Shown piece after piece: positions 62,729-64,000 of a stretch of 64,000 bases of DNA. The notes beneath the pieces are model-generated. The model ran no database searches. It worked only from the letters and a program-made list of their open reading frames with translations, and was not told the origin of the DNA. The stretch's first letter is position 1, and each line of letters begins with the position of its first letter. The DNA lies in the NCBI GenBank assembly GCA_029882975.1, contig JAOUJW010000022.1, positions 1 to 64,000 on the forward strand, read 5' to 3'. Origin of the DNA: Gammaproteobacteria bacterium. GTDB lineage: Bacteria; Pseudomonadota; Gammaproteobacteria; SZUA-152. The position numbers were made by a program, and so were the translations under genes.

Positions 62729-62776
62729 TAAACGTACCACTAAACGCACCACTAAACGCACCACTAAACGTACCAC
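62729..62776. repeat. Four tandem 12-base repeats
   Basis: Units TAAACGTACCAC, TAAACGCACCAC, TAAACGCACCAC and TAAACGTACCAC, followed by a partial AGTACCACTAAAAC. The repeat is non-coding. Confidence 0.8.
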
Positions 62777-62869
62777 AAAAAAGTACCACTAAAACCGGCA
62801 AAACATACCGGTAACAGAAACAGTAGTGGATCGCAACACCGAGTGACTCTTACTGCCGTGTGCCGGAGT

Positions 62870-62885
62870 TGATTCCATGGAATCA
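62870..62885. promoter_or_regulatory. Perfect palindrome TGATTCCATGGAATCA
   Basis: A 16-base perfect palindrome about 85 bases before the radical SAM gene. Possible operator; no second copy seen. Confidence 0.4.
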
Positions 62886-62969
62886 CTCAAAGGTTTTGCA
62901 CACCTTAAAGAAACTCTGCAGTGACTGTCTCAAAGCCTTGAGATAACAAATTAACTGAAATAGAGAGAC

Positions 62970-64000
62970 ATGAGCAAAATATTACAATTTTATAGAAAAC
63001 GAGAACAATATCAGGATTTATTTAATGAAACTCAATCTTTTAAGGTTTTTACGGAACGTCAGTTGGGACAAATCTCTCAATTGCAGCGCCTGTCCGAAAA
63101 ACAAAGATTTGACATGAAAGTGGTGGCCAATGTACTACCGTTTCGAGTAAATCAGTATGTTATTGACGAATTGATCAATTGGGCCAATATTCCTCACGAT
63201 CCCCTATTTCAACTAACTTTTCCTCAGCCCGGTATGCTGGAACCGCATGATTTTGACCGCATGGCACAAGCGCTGCGTGCTAATGCCGGCAAGGAGAAAA
63301 TTAACGGCTTAGCCAAGGACATTCGTGCCAAATTGAATCCTCATCCCGGAGGACAACAAAATCTGAATGTTCCCATCATCAATAATCAACCCATCGCGGG
63401 AATGCAACATAAATACCGCGAAACCGTTTTGTTCTTTCCCAGCCAGGGACAAACCTGCCACAGCTATTGCAGCTTTTGCTTTCGCTGGGCACAGTTCGTG
63501 GGTGATAAAGAATTGCGCTTTGCCAGTAACGAAACTTCGCGTCTGCATCAATACTTGCGTGTGAACAAAGAAGTGAGTGATCTGTTGATTACGGGTGGTG
63601 ATCCCATGGTTATGAAGACCTCCCATTTACAGGACTACCTATTACCCTTATTAGAAAAAGATTTTGAACATATTCAAAATATACGCATCGGTACCAAAGC
63701 CATTTCGTTTTGGCCGCATCGATTTGTGTCTGACAACGATGCGGACGAACTTTTGGATGTGTTCCGAAGATTGGTGGCAGCCGGTAAACACGTGGCTATC
63801 ATGACTCACTTTAATCACTGGCGGGAAATGGAAACGCCCATGGCCATAGAAGCGATTCGACGACTGCGTGCCACCGGTGCCGTACTTCGCAGTCAATCGC
63901 CGCTCATTAAGCACATCAACGATGATGCGGAGGTTTGGGCAAAAATGTGGCAAATGCAAACACGCTTGGGCATCATTCCGTACTATATGTTTGTGGAAAG
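62970..64000 (+). CDS. KamA-family radical SAM protein (lysine 2,3-aminomutase-like), 3' end missing
   Basis: ATG 62970 with a GAGAG site opens a frame that runs off the window, giving at least 343 residues. The radical SAM cluster motif is present as CHSYCSFCF (CX3CX2C), followed by LLITGGDPMV, the SAM-binding GGDP block, and the KHVAIMTHFNH segment typical of the KamA/EpmB family. Members move amino groups by 1,2-shift on lysine or related substrates; EpmB acts in EF-P modification. The sequence is longer at the N-terminus than EpmB, so a KamA-like protein of other substrate is possible. The rest lies beyond 64000. Confidence 0.88.
   Translation, partial: MSKILQFYRKREQYQDLFNETQSFKVFTERQLGQISQLQRLSEKQRFDMKVVANVLPFRVNQYVIDELINWANIPHDPLFQLTFPQPGMLEPHDFDRMAQALRANAGKEKINGLAKDIRAKLNPHPGGQQNLNVPIINNQPIAGMQHKYRETVLFFPSQGQTCHSYCSFCFRWAQFVGDKELRFASNETSRLHQYLRVNKEVSDLLITGGDPMVMKTSHLQDYLLPLLEKDFEHIQNIRIGTKAISFWPHRFVSDNDADELLDVFRRLVAAGKHVAIMTHFNHWREMETPMAIEAIRRLRATGAVLRSQSPLIKHINDDAEVWAKMWQMQTRLGIIPYYMFVE

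Larger units (their letters stand above)
62422..62969. other. Intergenic region with 12-base tandem repeats
   Basis: About 550 bases without a gene. It holds four 12-base units at 62729-62776 and a 16-base perfect palindrome, TGATTCCATGGAATCA, at 62870-62885. These may be control elements of the following gene. Confidence 0.5.

Noticed and set aside
1-64000. tRNA genes, rRNA genes or CRISPR arrays.
   Set aside because: I found no cloverleaf signatures, no rRNA-like stretches and no regularly spaced repeats with unique spacers; the tandem repeats present have no spacers.

Overview
The window looks like chromosomal DNA of a free-living, probably aquatic gammaproteobacterium. The cmoA-cmoB tRNA-modification pair, the alpha-2-macroglobulin/pbpC pair and the gene style point to Gammaproteobacteria; I cannot name the genus. 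Coding density is high on both flanks and lower, with more A+T, in a central island (about 35.0-43.5 kb).

Layout. (1) 1-2.7 kb: the 3' part of a hybrid histidine kinase and a low-molecular-weight tyrosine phosphatase. (2) 2.8-31.1 kb: a complete type VI secretion system (T6SS) in two divergent operons. The leftward operon carries the membrane complex and accessory genes (tssJ, tssK, tssL, tssM, tagF, a membrane protein with two tandem NTF2-like repeats, tagH). The rightward operon carries sheath, baseplate, tube and recycling ATPase (tssA, tssB, tssC, hcp, tagJ, tssE, tssF, tssG, clpV), then a small unknown ORF and a spike/adaptor block (vgrG, DUF2169, DUF4150 PAAR-like, DUF6484-like, TIGR02270-like). 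All thirteen core Tss components are present. The Thr-phosphorylation kinase and phosphatase that usually accompany TagH/TagF are not in the cluster, and no intact toxin follows vgrG. (3) 31.4-35 kb: an outer-membrane autotransporter with a nine-G tract at its start, then cmoA-cmoB.

(4) 35-43.5 kb: an AT-rich island of exported hypotheticals, a kinesin-light-chain-like TPR protein, a cytochrome c, a frameshifted macrodomain gene and short dispersed repeats. At its left edge is a broken gene (35342-35900, minus) that, once one nonsense codon and two homopolymer indels are repaired, reads as a protein of about 186 residues resembling Tse2-type T6SS toxins. A 60-residue acidic helical ORF starts 18 bases downstream, like an immunity gene. 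I consider this decayed toxin/immunity pair the most interesting item here.

(5) 43.6-51.7 kb: a membrane-anchored alpha-2-macroglobulin with an intact CLEQ thioester motif and penicillin-binding protein 1C. (6) 51.8-54.3 kb: an OmpA-like lipoprotein and an exported TPR protein. (7) 54.5-59.9 kb: a beta-propeller lipoprotein, an ECF sigma factor, its zinc-finger anti-sigma factor, a small exported protein and a TPR/beta-barrel protein, with an ECF-type promoter candidate in front. (8) 59.9-64 kb: a methyltransferase, a Ser/Thr kinase with N-terminal membrane segments, and the 5' part of a KamA-family radical SAM gene that runs off the window.

Control of the T6SS may be shared between operons: two sequence motifs, a TGTGAATATTCACA-like palindrome and TCAATRTTTGATCAGTT, occur together upstream of both tssA and vgrG. 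I saw no tRNA, rRNA, CRISPR array or intact insertion sequence.
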